This document shows positions 16,729 to 24,726 of a stretch of 64,000 nucleotides of DNA, one piece after another. The DNA is from Kitasatospora sp. MAP12-44 (lineage in GTDB: Bacteria > Actinomycetota > Actinomycetes > Streptomycetales > Streptomycetaceae): assembly GCF_029892095.1 (NCBI RefSeq), contig NZ_JARZAE010000004.1:1922001-1986000 (forward strand). Reading direction: 5' to 3'. A model generated the notes under the pieces. The model saw nothing but the letters and a program-made list of their open reading frames with translations, ran no database searches and had not been told where the DNA came from. The first letter of the stretch is position 1. The number at the start of each line of letters is the position of its first letter. Both the position numbers and the translations under genes were made by a program.

Positions 16729-17186
16729 GGCCGACAGCTGCCCGTTCGTGGCGGGCGTCACACCCCGAAACCCCCGGCGGGCCGAAAGTCCCTCACCTGG
16801 CGGGTAATCGGACCGTCACACCTCAACGGAGCCCGGGAGGCCGTCAACTAAGCCTCGGGGAAGCTGAGTTGGGATTCTGTCCGATCGACAGATGCAAACG
16901 GACAAGAGCTTCATATTCGGACAAATTGGGCGTAGGGCCGTCGTAAACATGATCGTCGCGATTTATTGACAGCGCACGAACCATCGGGCAAGAATCCGGG
17001 GCATCCGGCGCCGAGCCTCAGCCAGAGGAGCGCCGAACCGAAGGCCACGACCCGTTCGACGTGAGCCCAGCGGTGGCCGCGCTGCCTGCCGGCCGCCGCC
17101 CCTGAATGCCCCTGCCCGGCACCCCCATGGCTGGTTCCGCCGCGCCCTGTCCCACGGCGCGGCGGCCACCGCTAGGAAGACGCCCT
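16729..17186. promoter_or_regulatory. Intergenic region with a candidate promoter (TTGACA at 16966)
   Basis: These 458 bases hold no convincing gene. The best signal is TTGACA at 16966-16971 and AAGAAT at 16990-16995 with an 18-base gap, close to a sigma-70-type promoter and pointing at the lipoprotein gene. The leader to the start codon would be about 185 bases. The stretch around 16850-16960 is locally less GC-rich than its neighbours, as expected of a regulatory region. No terminator for the ABC operon was obvious. Confidence 0.45.
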
Positions 17187-17924
17187 ATGTCTGGTTCCAC
17201 GCGCCCATTCAGCAGCACCGTCCGACCTGTCCGACCCGCTCGACCCGTCCGTACCGCTGCAGTCGCCGTGCTCGGTGTGCTGACCGCCCTGGTCACCGCC
17301 ACCGCCTGCGGCGGCAGCAGCAGCAGCCACACCGCAGCCGCCGCGACGCCGCCGCCGGCCCCCGTGGCGTCGATCGACGCCACACCGGCCCGGCTCTCCG
17401 TCGCGCAGCTGCCCGACAGCGCCGTCGAGGGCTGGAAGCTGCTCGCCCCGGCCCGCACCCAGGCCGTGGCCGGCGGGATCCAGCTCAACGAGTGCGCGTC
17501 GGTGGCCGGTGCCACCAGCTGGCAGCAGCAGGCCTACATCAGCGTCTACCGCACACCGGCCGAGCAGGACGTCTTCACCTTCCACGACGCCCCCGCCGCG
17601 AAGGCCGCCTACCAGGACCTGCTGGCCAGGATGGGCGCCTGCCAGAGCCAGTCCCGCGCTCTGCAGGCCAAGTCGCACCTCGCCGACGACGCCACCGTCG
17701 CCGCGACCGCGACCACCGCGCAGGGCACCGCCTGGTCCCGCAAGTGGACCGGCGTCGAGGGCATCTCCGCCGCCGGCCCGCAGACCAACCACCTGTACGC
17801 CGTGCAGCAGGGCGCCTCCCTGGCCATCGTCCACTTCGACGAGTGGGCCGGGACGCAGGCCGCCCCCTATGACACCCGAGCGGACCAGGACGTGCTCACC
17901 GCCGTCGCCGGTCAGCTCGGCTAG
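17187..17924 (+). CDS. Secreted lipoprotein of unknown function (PknH sensor-like)
   Basis: A 245-residue lipoprotein. After a basic start, a hydrophobic stretch (AVLGVLTALVTATAC) ends in a lipobox whose Cys is followed by GGSSSS, a typical extracytoplasmic linker. The rest is one soluble domain of about 180 residues with two Cys. It resembles streptomycete sensor-domain lipoproteins related to the PknH extracellular domain, but no diagnostic motif allows certainty. The ATG at 17187 is preferred to an upstream in-frame ATG because AGGAAG lies just before it and the signal peptide is then of normal length. The next gene, also secreted, is 81 bases downstream in the same direction and may be cotranscribed. 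Confidence 0.7.
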   Translation: MSGSTRPFSSTVRPVRPARPVRTAAVAVLGVLTALVTATACGGSSSSHTAAAATPPPAPVASIDATPARLSVAQLPDSAVEGWKLLAPARTQAVAGGIQLNECASVAGATSWQQQAYISVYRTPAEQDVFTFHDAPAAKAAYQDLLARMGACQSQSRALQAKSHLADDATVAATATTAQGTAWSRKWTGVEGISAAGPQTNHLYAVQQGASLAIVHFDEWAGTQAAPYDTRADQDVLTAVAGQLG

Positions 17925-18005
17925 CTCCAACCCCCGCACCATCTCCCCCCGCACCACCTCCCCCGACCGAATCCCCCGCCACCAGTACGTGTTTGGAGAT
18001 CTCCC

Positions 18006-18707
18006 ATGTCCAGCTACGGACCCGCCCTGCGCCGCTGCCTCACCGGACTCCTCGGGGTCGGTGTCGCCTCGGTCATGATCGCCACGCCCGCCTTCGCCGC
18101 CACGACCGGTACCTCCTCCGTCGGGGGCAGCATCTCGCGCGACGAGGTCATCCAGCGGGCCCAGAGCTGGGTCACCGAGGGCGTGCCCTACAACCAGGGC
18201 GCCAACTACACCGACGCCAACGGCAGCTACCGCGAGGACTGCTCCGGCTACGTCTCGATGGCCTGGCACCTCAACGACAGCCTGGTGACCCAGACCCTGC
18301 CGGACGTCTCCACCCAGATCTCCAGCTCCGCGCTGGCCCCGGGTGACGCGCTCGACTACACCGCCGACCACGTGATCCTGTTCGGCAACTGGATCGACCA
18401 GTCGGCCGGCACGTTCAACTTCTACGCCGAGAACAACCCGAGCGAGCTCACCAACGAGTACCAGGGCAGCCTCAACGCGAGCTCCCTGGACGGCTGGCCC
18501 ACCAGCTACTACACCCCCTACCGCTACAACAACATCACCGGCACCGGCGCGACCGCCGGCACCACCGCGCCGGCGCCCACCACCGCCACCCCGGCGCCCG
18601 CCGCCGGCGGCACGACCACCACCACGAAGACGCCCGGCAAGCCCGCGTCGTCCTCCTCCTACGCCTACAACCACCGCAACGGCAGCTGGTTCCACGGCTG
18701 GTGGTAA
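18006..18707 (+). CDS. Secreted NlpC/P60-like (papain-fold) protein
   Basis: A 233-residue exported protein. It has a signal peptide ending near TPAFA-AT (about residue 34), a catalytic-type domain (about 45-175), a Thr/Ala/Pro-rich linker (about 180-215) and a short aromatic tail WFHGWW. The likely nucleophile is C79 in REDCSGYVS, followed by H122 in ADHVILF, the Cys-His order of NlpC/P60 and CHAP amidases. Such enzymes cut peptidoglycan peptides or related amides, though the sequence outside these motifs is divergent and the substrate is open. GGAG lies 8 bases before the start. A strong hairpin follows the stop. Confidence 0.72.
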   Translation: MSSYGPALRRCLTGLLGVGVASVMIATPAFAATTGTSSVGGSISRDEVIQRAQSWVTEGVPYNQGANYTDANGSYREDCSGYVSMAWHLNDSLVTQTLPDVSTQISSSALAPGDALDYTADHVILFGNWIDQSAGTFNFYAENNPSELTNEYQGSLNASSLDGWPTSYYTPYRYNNITGTGATAGTTAPAPTTATPAPAAGGTTTTTKTPGKPASSSSYAYNHRNGSWFHGWW

Positions 18708-18727
18708 ACCCGTAGTCCCGTAGCACC

Positions 18728-18760
18728 CGGGCCCGCGTCGCACCCCGCGACGCGGGCCCG
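18728..18760 (+). terminator. Hairpin terminator after the NlpC/P60-like gene
   Basis: Perfect 14-base arms (CGGGCCCGCGTCGC and its complement) around a 5-base loop, 20 bases past the stop codon. There is no T-tract. Confidence 0.8.
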
Positions 18761-18856
18761 AGCCGCTCCCGGCCGCCGGTAATTCGGCAGACACCACCCC
18801 AACTGTCAACTAGCCTTGCCCGGTTGTTCCCTCACGCCCCTCTGGAGGAGATCACC

Positions 18857-19831
18857 GTGGCCCAGCAGACACCGCCCTCCCCGCCGATCGAACCGTACGC
18901 GCGCGGCCTCCTGGAGGTCGGCGACGGCAACCGGATCTACTGGCAGGCGAGCGGCAACCCCGATGGCAAGCCCGCGCTGTGCCTGCACGGCGGCCCCGGC
19001 AGCGGCGGACGCCGCGGCTGGAGCAATCTCTTCGACACGGACGTCTACCAGGTCGTCCACTTCGATCAGCGCGGCTGCGGTGAGAGCCTGCCGCCCGCCT
19101 GCGACCCGGCCGTCAGCCTCGAACACAACACCACCGACCACCTCATCGCCGACATGGAGCGGCTGCGCGAGCACCTGGGCATCGAGCGCTGGCTGCTCTA
19201 CGGCGTCTCCTGGGGCTCGACCCTGGCCCTCGCCTACGCCGAGCGCCACCCCGAGCGGGTCAGCGAGATCATCATCACCGGCATCATGCTGGGCCGGCCC
19301 GAGGAGATCGACTGGCTCTACCACGGCCTGCGCCGCCTGCTGCCCGACGCCTGGGAGGCCTTCCGTGACGGGCTGCCGCCGGCCGACCGGGGCGGCAGCC
19401 TGGTGGCCGCCTACAACCGGCTGCTGAACGGACCGGATGCGGCGGTCCGGCTCAAGGCGGCGCGGGACTGGGTCACTTGGGAGGACGCCGTGATCGCCCA
19501 CGAGCGGCTCGGCAGCCCGGGTGCCTACAGCAACCGGACCGACGACTCGCTGATGGCCTTCGTCCGGATCTGCGCGCACTACTTCGCCCACAACGCCTGG
19601 CTGGAGGACGGCCAACTGCTGCGTGACGCGCACCGGTTGGCCGGCATCCCGGGCGTGCTGATCCAGGGCCGACTCGACCTGGGCTGCGCGCTGACGAGCG
19701 CGTGGGAGCTGTCCAAGGCCTGGCCGGACGCCGAACTCAAGATCATCGAGGACGCCGGCCACACGGGCAGTCCCACGATGCGCGCCACGATCCTGGAGGC
19801 GATCGCACAGTTCGGCAAGAGCGGGCGGTAA
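18857..19831 (+). CDS. pip: Proline iminopeptidase (alpha/beta hydrolase)
   Basis: A 324-residue cytoplasmic alpha/beta hydrolase of the prolyl aminopeptidase family (S33), which releases N-terminal proline from peptides. It shows the oxyanion motif HGGPGSGG (about 38-45), DQRGCGES typical of the family, the nucleophile S118 in GVSWGST, an acidic residue in QGRLDLG and the histidine in AGHTGS near the end. The GTG at 18857 is chosen because GGAGGAG lies 7 bases before it. An upstream start would add 11 residues with no family counterpart. The gene stands alone between two hairpin-bounded units and converges on the XRE-TPR regulator. Confidence 0.9.
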   Translation: MAQQTPPSPPIEPYARGLLEVGDGNRIYWQASGNPDGKPALCLHGGPGSGGRRGWSNLFDTDVYQVVHFDQRGCGESLPPACDPAVSLEHNTTDHLIADMERLREHLGIERWLLYGVSWGSTLALAYAERHPERVSEIIITGIMLGRPEEIDWLYHGLRRLLPDAWEAFRDGLPPADRGGSLVAAYNRLLNGPDAAVRLKAARDWVTWEDAVIAHERLGSPGAYSNRTDDSLMAFVRICAHYFAHNAWLEDGQLLRDAHRLAGIPGVLIQGRLDLGCALTSAWELSKAWPDAELKIIEDAGHTGSPTMRATILEAIAQFGKSGR

Positions 19832-19848
19832 CCCTGACTGGGCCGGTC

Positions 19849-21207
19849 TCAGACCCGGCCCAGCGGGGGCCCGGCCGGCGCGGGGCCCAGGGTGGTCGTG
19901 CCCGGGGTCGCGCGATGGCCAAGCCCCGTGCGGTAGACGTCCAGCGCGGCCTCGATCCGGCCGGTGCGGCGCAGCAGGTCGCCCAGCAGCCGGCACAGGT
20001 CGGCGACGTCCCCCGCCGCCCCGGCCGGCTCCAGCAGGTCGAGGGCGGCGCGGTACTGCTGCTCGGCGCGCTCCAGGTCGCCGCGCTCCTCGGCGATCAG
20101 CCCGAGCAGTCGGCGCGCGCCGCCCGCGTGGACGGCGCCGTGCCCGACGCCGAGGCCGCCGATCAGCTGGGACAGCAGTTGCTCCGCCTCGTCGGGCCGG
20201 CCCAGGCGCCGCAGGACGTCGGCGAGTTCGACGTCGATCTGCACGGTGTACAGGGTGGCCCGGCGGTCGGCCAGGATGCCGCGCGCGGTCCGCAGCTCCT
20301 GCTCGGCCTGCGCCAAGTCGCCTTCCTGGGCCCGGAGATAGCCGCGCATCCAGTGGCAGTGGGCGAGCTCGGAGCGGATCTGGAGCTGCTGGTAGAGCTC
20401 CTGGGCGCGGGCCAGTGAGGCGTCCGCCTCCGCGGCCCGCCCGGCCGCCAGCAGCGTCCGGGCCACCCCGCGGTGCATCCGGGCCACCAGTGCGGGATCG
20501 GTGACCTGCGGCGCCAGGGCGAGGGCCAGTTCGGCGGCCTGCGCGGCGCGCGCCTGGGCGCCCATGTCCAGGTAGGGGGCGATCACCGCGGAGTAGAGCA
20601 GCAGCAGGGCGTTCGGGTCGTGCAGCCCCGCCGCGTTGAGCTGGTCGATCGCGGTCTCCAACAGGTAGCAGGAGTACCGCAGTTCACCGGCCAGCAGGTG
20701 GGCGACGGCGCGTCCGCGCAGGGCCGGTACGCGCTGCGGGAGCGGGGCGCCGGCCTCGGCGAGCAGGTCCTCGGCCTGCTGGAAGTACTCGATGGCGCGG
20801 TCCAGCGCGCCGGCCTCCGTCGCGCAGTCGCCGAGACCGGCCAGCGCCGCCGACTGCTCGGCCGGCAGGCCGAGTTCGGCGGCCTCGGCGGCCAGCGCGG
20901 CGAATTCCTGCTCGGCCTGGCGCGCGGTGCCCGCGGCGAGGAGCTGCCGCGCATCTGTCAGCCGCAGCCTCAAGTCGGTGGCCAGGTGGGCTGGTTGGCC
21001 GGTGGCGAGCTGCTCGAAACTGACCTCCAGGCGACCGGCGAGGTAGCGCAGCGCGGTCTCCGAGGGGCTCACCTTGCCCGACTCCAGGGTGGAGATGTAG
21101 GCGGCGGTGTACGCCGGCTCCGCCAGGGCGCGCTGGGTCAGCCCGCGCTCGGTGCGCAGGCGCAGCACACGCCGGCCGATCTCGGCGCGGTCCTCGGGTT
21201 TTGCCAT
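19849..21207 (-). CDS. XRE-family regulator with TPR domain
   Basis: A 452-residue protein with an N-terminal Cro/cI-type helix-turn-helix (residues about 10-65: RTERGLTQRALAEPAYTAAY, SPSETALRYLA), then about 380 residues of helical, Ala/Leu-rich tetratricopeptide repeats. This layout resembles peptide- or partner-sensing regulators common in streptomycetes. The ATG at 21207 follows GAGGAAGGG. The frame stays open further upstream, but that part overlaps the divergent neprosin gene. The two genes are divergent across 129 bases, so the regulator may control the secreted neprosin protein and itself. The ligand is unknown. Confidence 0.88.
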   Translation of the reverse strand: MAKPEDRAEIGRRVLRLRTERGLTQRALAEPAYTAAYISTLESGKVSPSETALRYLAGRLEVSFEQLATGQPAHLATDLRLRLTDARQLLAAGTARQAEQEFAALAAEAAELGLPAEQSAALAGLGDCATEAGALDRAIEYFQQAEDLLAEAGAPLPQRVPALRGRAVAHLLAGELRYSCYLLETAIDQLNAAGLHDPNALLLLYSAVIAPYLDMGAQARAAQAAELALALAPQVTDPALVARMHRGVARTLLAAGRAAEADASLARAQELYQQLQIRSELAHCHWMRGYLRAQEGDLAQAEQELRTARGILADRRATLYTVQIDVELADVLRRLGRPDEAEQLLSQLIGGLGVGHGAVHAGGARRLLGLIAEERGDLERAEQQYRAALDLLEPAGAAGDVADLCRLLGDLLRRTGRIEAALDVYRTGLGHRATPGTTTLGPAPAGPPLGRV

Positions 21208-21336
21208 GGTGCCCTTCCTCGTCTCCGTCCCGCACAGGGTATTGCGTGCCGCAGTCGGCACCACTAGCTTAACCCGCAACATAACCGCAGTTACAGCAGA
21301 CTTAACTGCTTTGCTGCTTTCGGAACGGAGCCCTCC

Positions 21337-22176
21337 ATGCCCATCCGCCGAACGATCCTCGGTGCCGCCTCCGCCCTGCTGACCGCCGCCACCCTGCTCG
21401 TCACCGCCCCCGGCGCGCAGGCCGCCACCCGCGCCCCTGCCCCGCTCCCCGCGCTCGCCGCCGCAGCGGCGACCACCAGCAGCTCGGGCGGCGGGCCGGT
21501 CTGCTGGTACGGCGCGTGCTACGACTACGTCTCGGGCCGGCAGATCACGGACGTCTCCGGCGCCAGCGTGCGGATGCTCCAGTCCGACCCGGGCATCAAG
21601 CCCGGCGACCTCGACTCGCACTCGCTCCAGGAGCTGGCCCTGCAGTCCAGCGACCGGCAGTCCACCGTCGAGATCGGCTGGACGGTCGACCTCGGCCTCA
21701 ACGGCGACACCCGCCCGCACCTGTTCGTCTACCACTGGGTGAACGGCGCCGAGAGCTGCTACAACGCCTGCGGATTCGTCCAGGTCTCCCGCACCGTCAA
21801 GGCCGGCATGGCCGTCCGCCCCGGCACGGCCGCCCGGTTCACCATCGACAACCTGGCCGGCGACTGGTGGCTCTTCTACAACGACCAGCCCGTCGGCTAC
21901 TTCCCCGGCTCGCTCTGGAGCGGCAACTACCAGCGCGCCCAGGTCGTCACGGCGTTCGGCGAGGTGGCCCACGCCACCGGCGCCACCTGCGAGGCCATGG
22001 GCGACGGCCGCCCCGGCAGCTCCGCCCGCTCGGGCTGGATCGACGGCCTGCGGCTCTACGGCTCGACCGACAAGCCCGACCTCGCGGTGACCGCCACCAG
22101 CCCGGCCCTCTACAGCGCGGGCCGCGTCACCCCGACCTCCTTCCACCTGGGCGGCGCGGGCACCGGCCCCTGCTGA
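21337..22176 (+). CDS. Secreted neprosin-domain (DUF239) protein
   Basis: A 279-residue secreted protein with a clear signal peptide (cleavage near GAQA-ATR, about residue 30). The mature part matches the neprosin/DUF239 pattern: SLQELALQ, VEIGWTVD, PHLFVYHW, GDWWLFYNDQPVGYFP and FGEVAHATG. Neprosins are glutamic peptidases described from pitcher plants, which cut after proline. The two glutamates that would correspond to the catalytic pair are E112 (VEIGW) and E209 (FGEVA), aligned by eye. Bacterial members are little studied. It is divergent from the XRE-TPR regulator, which may control it. A proline iminopeptidase lies close by, so both could act on proline peptides, but that link is speculative. 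Confidence 0.8.
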   Translation: MPIRRTILGAASALLTAATLLVTAPGAQAATRAPAPLPALAAAAATTSSSGGGPVCWYGACYDYVSGRQITDVSGASVRMLQSDPGIKPGDLDSHSLQELALQSSDRQSTVEIGWTVDLGLNGDTRPHLFVYHWVNGAESCYNACGFVQVSRTVKAGMAVRPGTAARFTIDNLAGDWWLFYNDQPVGYFPGSLWSGNYQRAQVVTAFGEVAHATGATCEAMGDGRPGSSARSGWIDGLRLYGSTDKPDLAVTATSPALYSAGRVTPTSFHLGGAGTGPC

Positions 22177-22322
22177 CCTCAGCATGGTGGGGCAGCGGGG
22201 CCGACCCCGCCAGCCCCACCTGCTCGACCCCGACGCCCCCTCTAGACAGCCGAGTTGACAGTTGGTCATGCTGTGCGGACACGAATCCCACCGCCGCAGC
22301 ACAGCTGATCGAGGGGTACTGC

Positions 22323-23255
22323 ATGGGAACGAGAACAACCACCGGCACCGCCGCGTTACTGCTCTCCCTGGCCGCCGCACTCACCGGGTGCAGCAGCGGC
22401 GCAAACGGGCTTCCGGTGGAGTACGGCTCCCCGTCGGGCGAGAGCTTCGACCAGGTGATCGCCTCGGCGCCGGTCGCGCCCGACTCGGCGATCCCGGCTG
22501 GGAGCCTGATGGCCAAGATCAAGAGCCGTGGCTCACTGAACGTCGGCGGGACCGACGCTGCGGCCCTCTTCTCGCTCAAGGACCCGGTCACCGGCAAGCT
22601 CACCGGCTTCGACGCCGGGCTCGCCCAGATGCTGGCCAAGTACATCACCGGCAAGCCGAGCGAGCACCTGGTACAGGTCACCGCGGACACCCGCGAGGCG
22701 CTGCTGCAGAACGGCACCGTCGACGCGGTGTTCGCCACCTACACGATCACCCCGGCCCGCGCCCAGAAGGTCGCCTTCGCCGGGCCCTACTACTCCTCGG
22801 GGGACGCGATCCTGGTCGGCGCGTCGAACACCACCATCACCAAGGTGACCGACCTGGCCGGCAAGTCGGTCTGCACGGAGTCGAGTTCGACCGCCGCCAA
22901 CGACATCAAGCAGTACGCGCCGACGGCCCACGTGATCCTCTTCCAGACCAACGCCGAGTGCGAGCAGGCGGTCGAGCAGGGGCGCGCCGACGCCTATGTG
23001 CTGGACCAGGCGCTGCTGCTGGGCGACCAGTACCGGGACAAGAGCGTCAAGGTGGTCGGCCAGCCGTTCACCACCGAGCCGTACGGCATCGGCCTGCCGC
23101 AGAGCTCGCCGGAGCTGAAGGCCTTCGTCAACGAGTGGCTGGGGACCATCGAGTCGGACGGCGCGTGGGCCAGACTGTGGCAGGCGACCATCGGCACCGC
23201 GCTGACCGGCAACCCGCCGACGCCGCCGGTGATCGGCTCCGCGCAGGGCAGTTGA
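22323..23255 (+). CDS. Polar amino acid ABC transporter substrate-binding lipoprotein
   Basis: A 310-residue lipoprotein of the family 3 periplasmic solute-binding type (glutamate/glutamine/polar amino acids). The lipobox is LTGCSSG near residue 22. After a linker come the typical GSLNVGGTD, GFDAGLAQMLAKYI, NGTVDAVFATYTITPAR and AFAGPYY motifs. The ATG at 22323 is preceded by GAGGGG and gives a normal signal peptide. The open frame upstream overlaps the neprosin gene and is not coding in this frame. Two permease genes follow with 2-base spacing and a 4-base overlap, so the three form an operon. The bound amino acid cannot be fixed by eye. Confidence 0.9.
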   Translation: MGTRTTTGTAALLLSLAAALTGCSSGANGLPVEYGSPSGESFDQVIASAPVAPDSAIPAGSLMAKIKSRGSLNVGGTDAAALFSLKDPVTGKLTGFDAGLAQMLAKYITGKPSEHLVQVTADTREALLQNGTVDAVFATYTITPARAQKVAFAGPYYSSGDAILVGASNTTITKVTDLAGKSVCTESSSTAANDIKQYAPTAHVILFQTNAECEQAVEQGRADAYVLDQALLLGDQYRDKSVKVVGQPFTTEPYGIGLPQSSPELKAFVNEWLGTIESDGAWARLWQATIGTALTGNPPTPPVIGSAQGS

Positions 23256-23257
23256 CG

Positions 23258-23920
23258 ATGCTGACGAGCGCGATGCCGGGTGCGATGCGGGCGACGCTGG
23301 GCCAGCTCGGGCACGGTCTGCTGCTCACCCTCGCGATGACCGGGCTGGCCTTCACCGGCGCGCTGGTGCTGGGCGTGCTACTGGCGGTCTGCCGGATCAG
23401 CCCGGTGCCGCCGCTGCGCGCGCTGGGCACCGCGTATGTGACGGTCTTCCGCAATGTGCCGCTGCTGGTGCTGCTGGTGCTCTCGGTGTTCGGCCTGCCC
23501 GACGTGGGGCTGCTCTTCTCGCTCTTCCTCACCGTCACCGCGACCATGGCGCTGTACTGGGCCGCGTTCATCTGCGAGGTGCTGCGCGCCGGCATCCGGA
23601 CCGTACCGCTCGGGCAGGCCGAGGCAGCCCGGGCGCTCGGGCTGACCTCGGGCCAGTGCATCCGGCAGGTGATCCTGCCGCAGGCGCTGCGGTCGATGGT
23701 GCAGCCGCTGGCCAGCGTCTTCATCGCACTGGCCCTGAGCACCTCGCTGGCGGCGGCCGTCGGGGTCGCCGAGCTGACCGGGCAGACCGAGTTCGCCACC
23801 CTGCGCTACGACAACCCGCTGACCGGCTTCGCCGCCAGCACGGTGGTCTATGTGCTGATCACGCTCTCGATCGGCCTGCTCGCCGGACGGGTCGAGCGCC
23901 GGGTGGCGGTGCGGCGATGA
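23258..23920 (+). CDS. Amino acid ABC transporter permease (first)
   Basis: A 220-residue inner-membrane permease of the HisMQ/GluC type. It starts 2 bases after the stop of the binding-protein gene and has five hydrophobic segments. The ATPase-coupling loop is recognisable as AARALGLTSGQCIRQVILPQ (about 125-144), the EAA motif. FRNVPLLVLL is the usual motif between early segments. It should form a heterodimer with the next permease. Function as a permease is clear; the substrate follows the binding protein. Confidence 0.9.
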   Translation: MLTSAMPGAMRATLGQLGHGLLLTLAMTGLAFTGALVLGVLLAVCRISPVPPLRALGTAYVTVFRNVPLLVLLVLSVFGLPDVGLLFSLFLTVTATMALYWAAFICEVLRAGIRTVPLGQAEAARALGLTSGQCIRQVILPQALRSMVQPLASVFIALALSTSLAAAVGVAELTGQTEFATLRYDNPLTGFAASTVVYVLITLSIGLLAGRVERRVAVRR

Positions 23921-24720
23921 GCGACGAGAGCTGGCTGCTCTTCGACGTCCCCGGACCGCGCGCCCGGCGCCGGATCCGGATCGCGACCGGCGTCTCGCTG
24001 CTGCTGATCGCCGCGCTACTCGCTCTGACGCTACGTCAGTTCGCCGACCACGGACAGCTGGCGGCCGACCAGTGGGCGCTCTTCGCCCAGTGGCCGATCA
24101 TCCGGTTCCTGCTGACCGGGATCGGCCAGACACTGCTGGTGACCGGAGTGGCGGCGGCCATCGCCTTCCCGCTGGGGGCCGTGGTCGCGCTCGCGCGGTT
24201 GAGCCGCAGCCGCTGGGTGCGCGGGCCGGCCCGGCTCTACGCGGAACTCTTCCGGGCCGTACCACTGTTGCTGCTGCTGTACATCTTCCTGCTGGCACTC
24301 CCCCGGGCCGGGCTGACCTTCCCGATCTTCTGGCAGCTGGTGCTGCCGGTCGCGCTCAGCAACGCCGCCGTGGTCGCGGAGATCTTCCGGGCCGGCGTAC
24401 TCGCCCAGGAGCGCGGGCAGTTGGAGGCCGCCCAGAGCCTGGGCATGACGTACTGGCAGGCGATGCGCGCGGTGGTCGTCCCGCAGGCCGTCCGCAAGCT
24501 GCTGCCCGCGCTGGTCAGCCAACTCGTCCGGCTGCTCAAGGACTCGACCCTCGGCTATGTCGTCAGCTATCTCGAACTGCTGCACAAGGCCCAGGTGCTG
24601 GGCGAGTACTACCACAACGTGCTGCCCAGCTACCTGGTCGCCGCGGCCTGCTTCATCCTGATCAACGGCGCACTGTCGCGCACCGCGAACTGGCTGGAGC
24701 AGCGCCAACGGCGCCCCTAG
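23917..24720 (+). CDS. Amino acid ABC transporter permease (second)
   Basis: A 267-residue permease of the same family as its neighbour, with an extended cytosolic N-terminus (about 1-25) and an EAA loop AAQSLGMTYWQAMRAVVVPQ (about 168-187). Its ATG overlaps the upstream stop (ATGA). It resembles GluD-type permeases. The operon ends here: the next gene is on the other strand six bases away, so no ATP-binding subunit is encoded with this transporter. An ATPase from elsewhere in the genome must drive it. Confidence 0.9.
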   Translation: MSDESWLLFDVPGPRARRRIRIATGVSLLLIAALLALTLRQFADHGQLAADQWALFAQWPIIRFLLTGIGQTLLVTGVAAAIAFPLGAVVALARLSRSRWVRGPARLYAELFRAVPLLLLLYIFLLALPRAGLTFPIFWQLVLPVALSNAAVVAEIFRAGVLAQERGQLEAAQSLGMTYWQAMRAVVVPQAVRKLLPALVSQLVRLLKDSTLGYVVSYLELLHKAQVLGEYYHNVLPSYLVAAACFILINGALSRTANWLEQRQRRP

Positions 24721-24726
24721 GGATGT

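Noticed and set aside
22255..22283. TTGACA box before the amino acid transporter operon as a promoter
   Set aside because: A -35-like TTGACA is present, but no acceptable -10 follows at 16-18 bases, so it was not listed as a feature.
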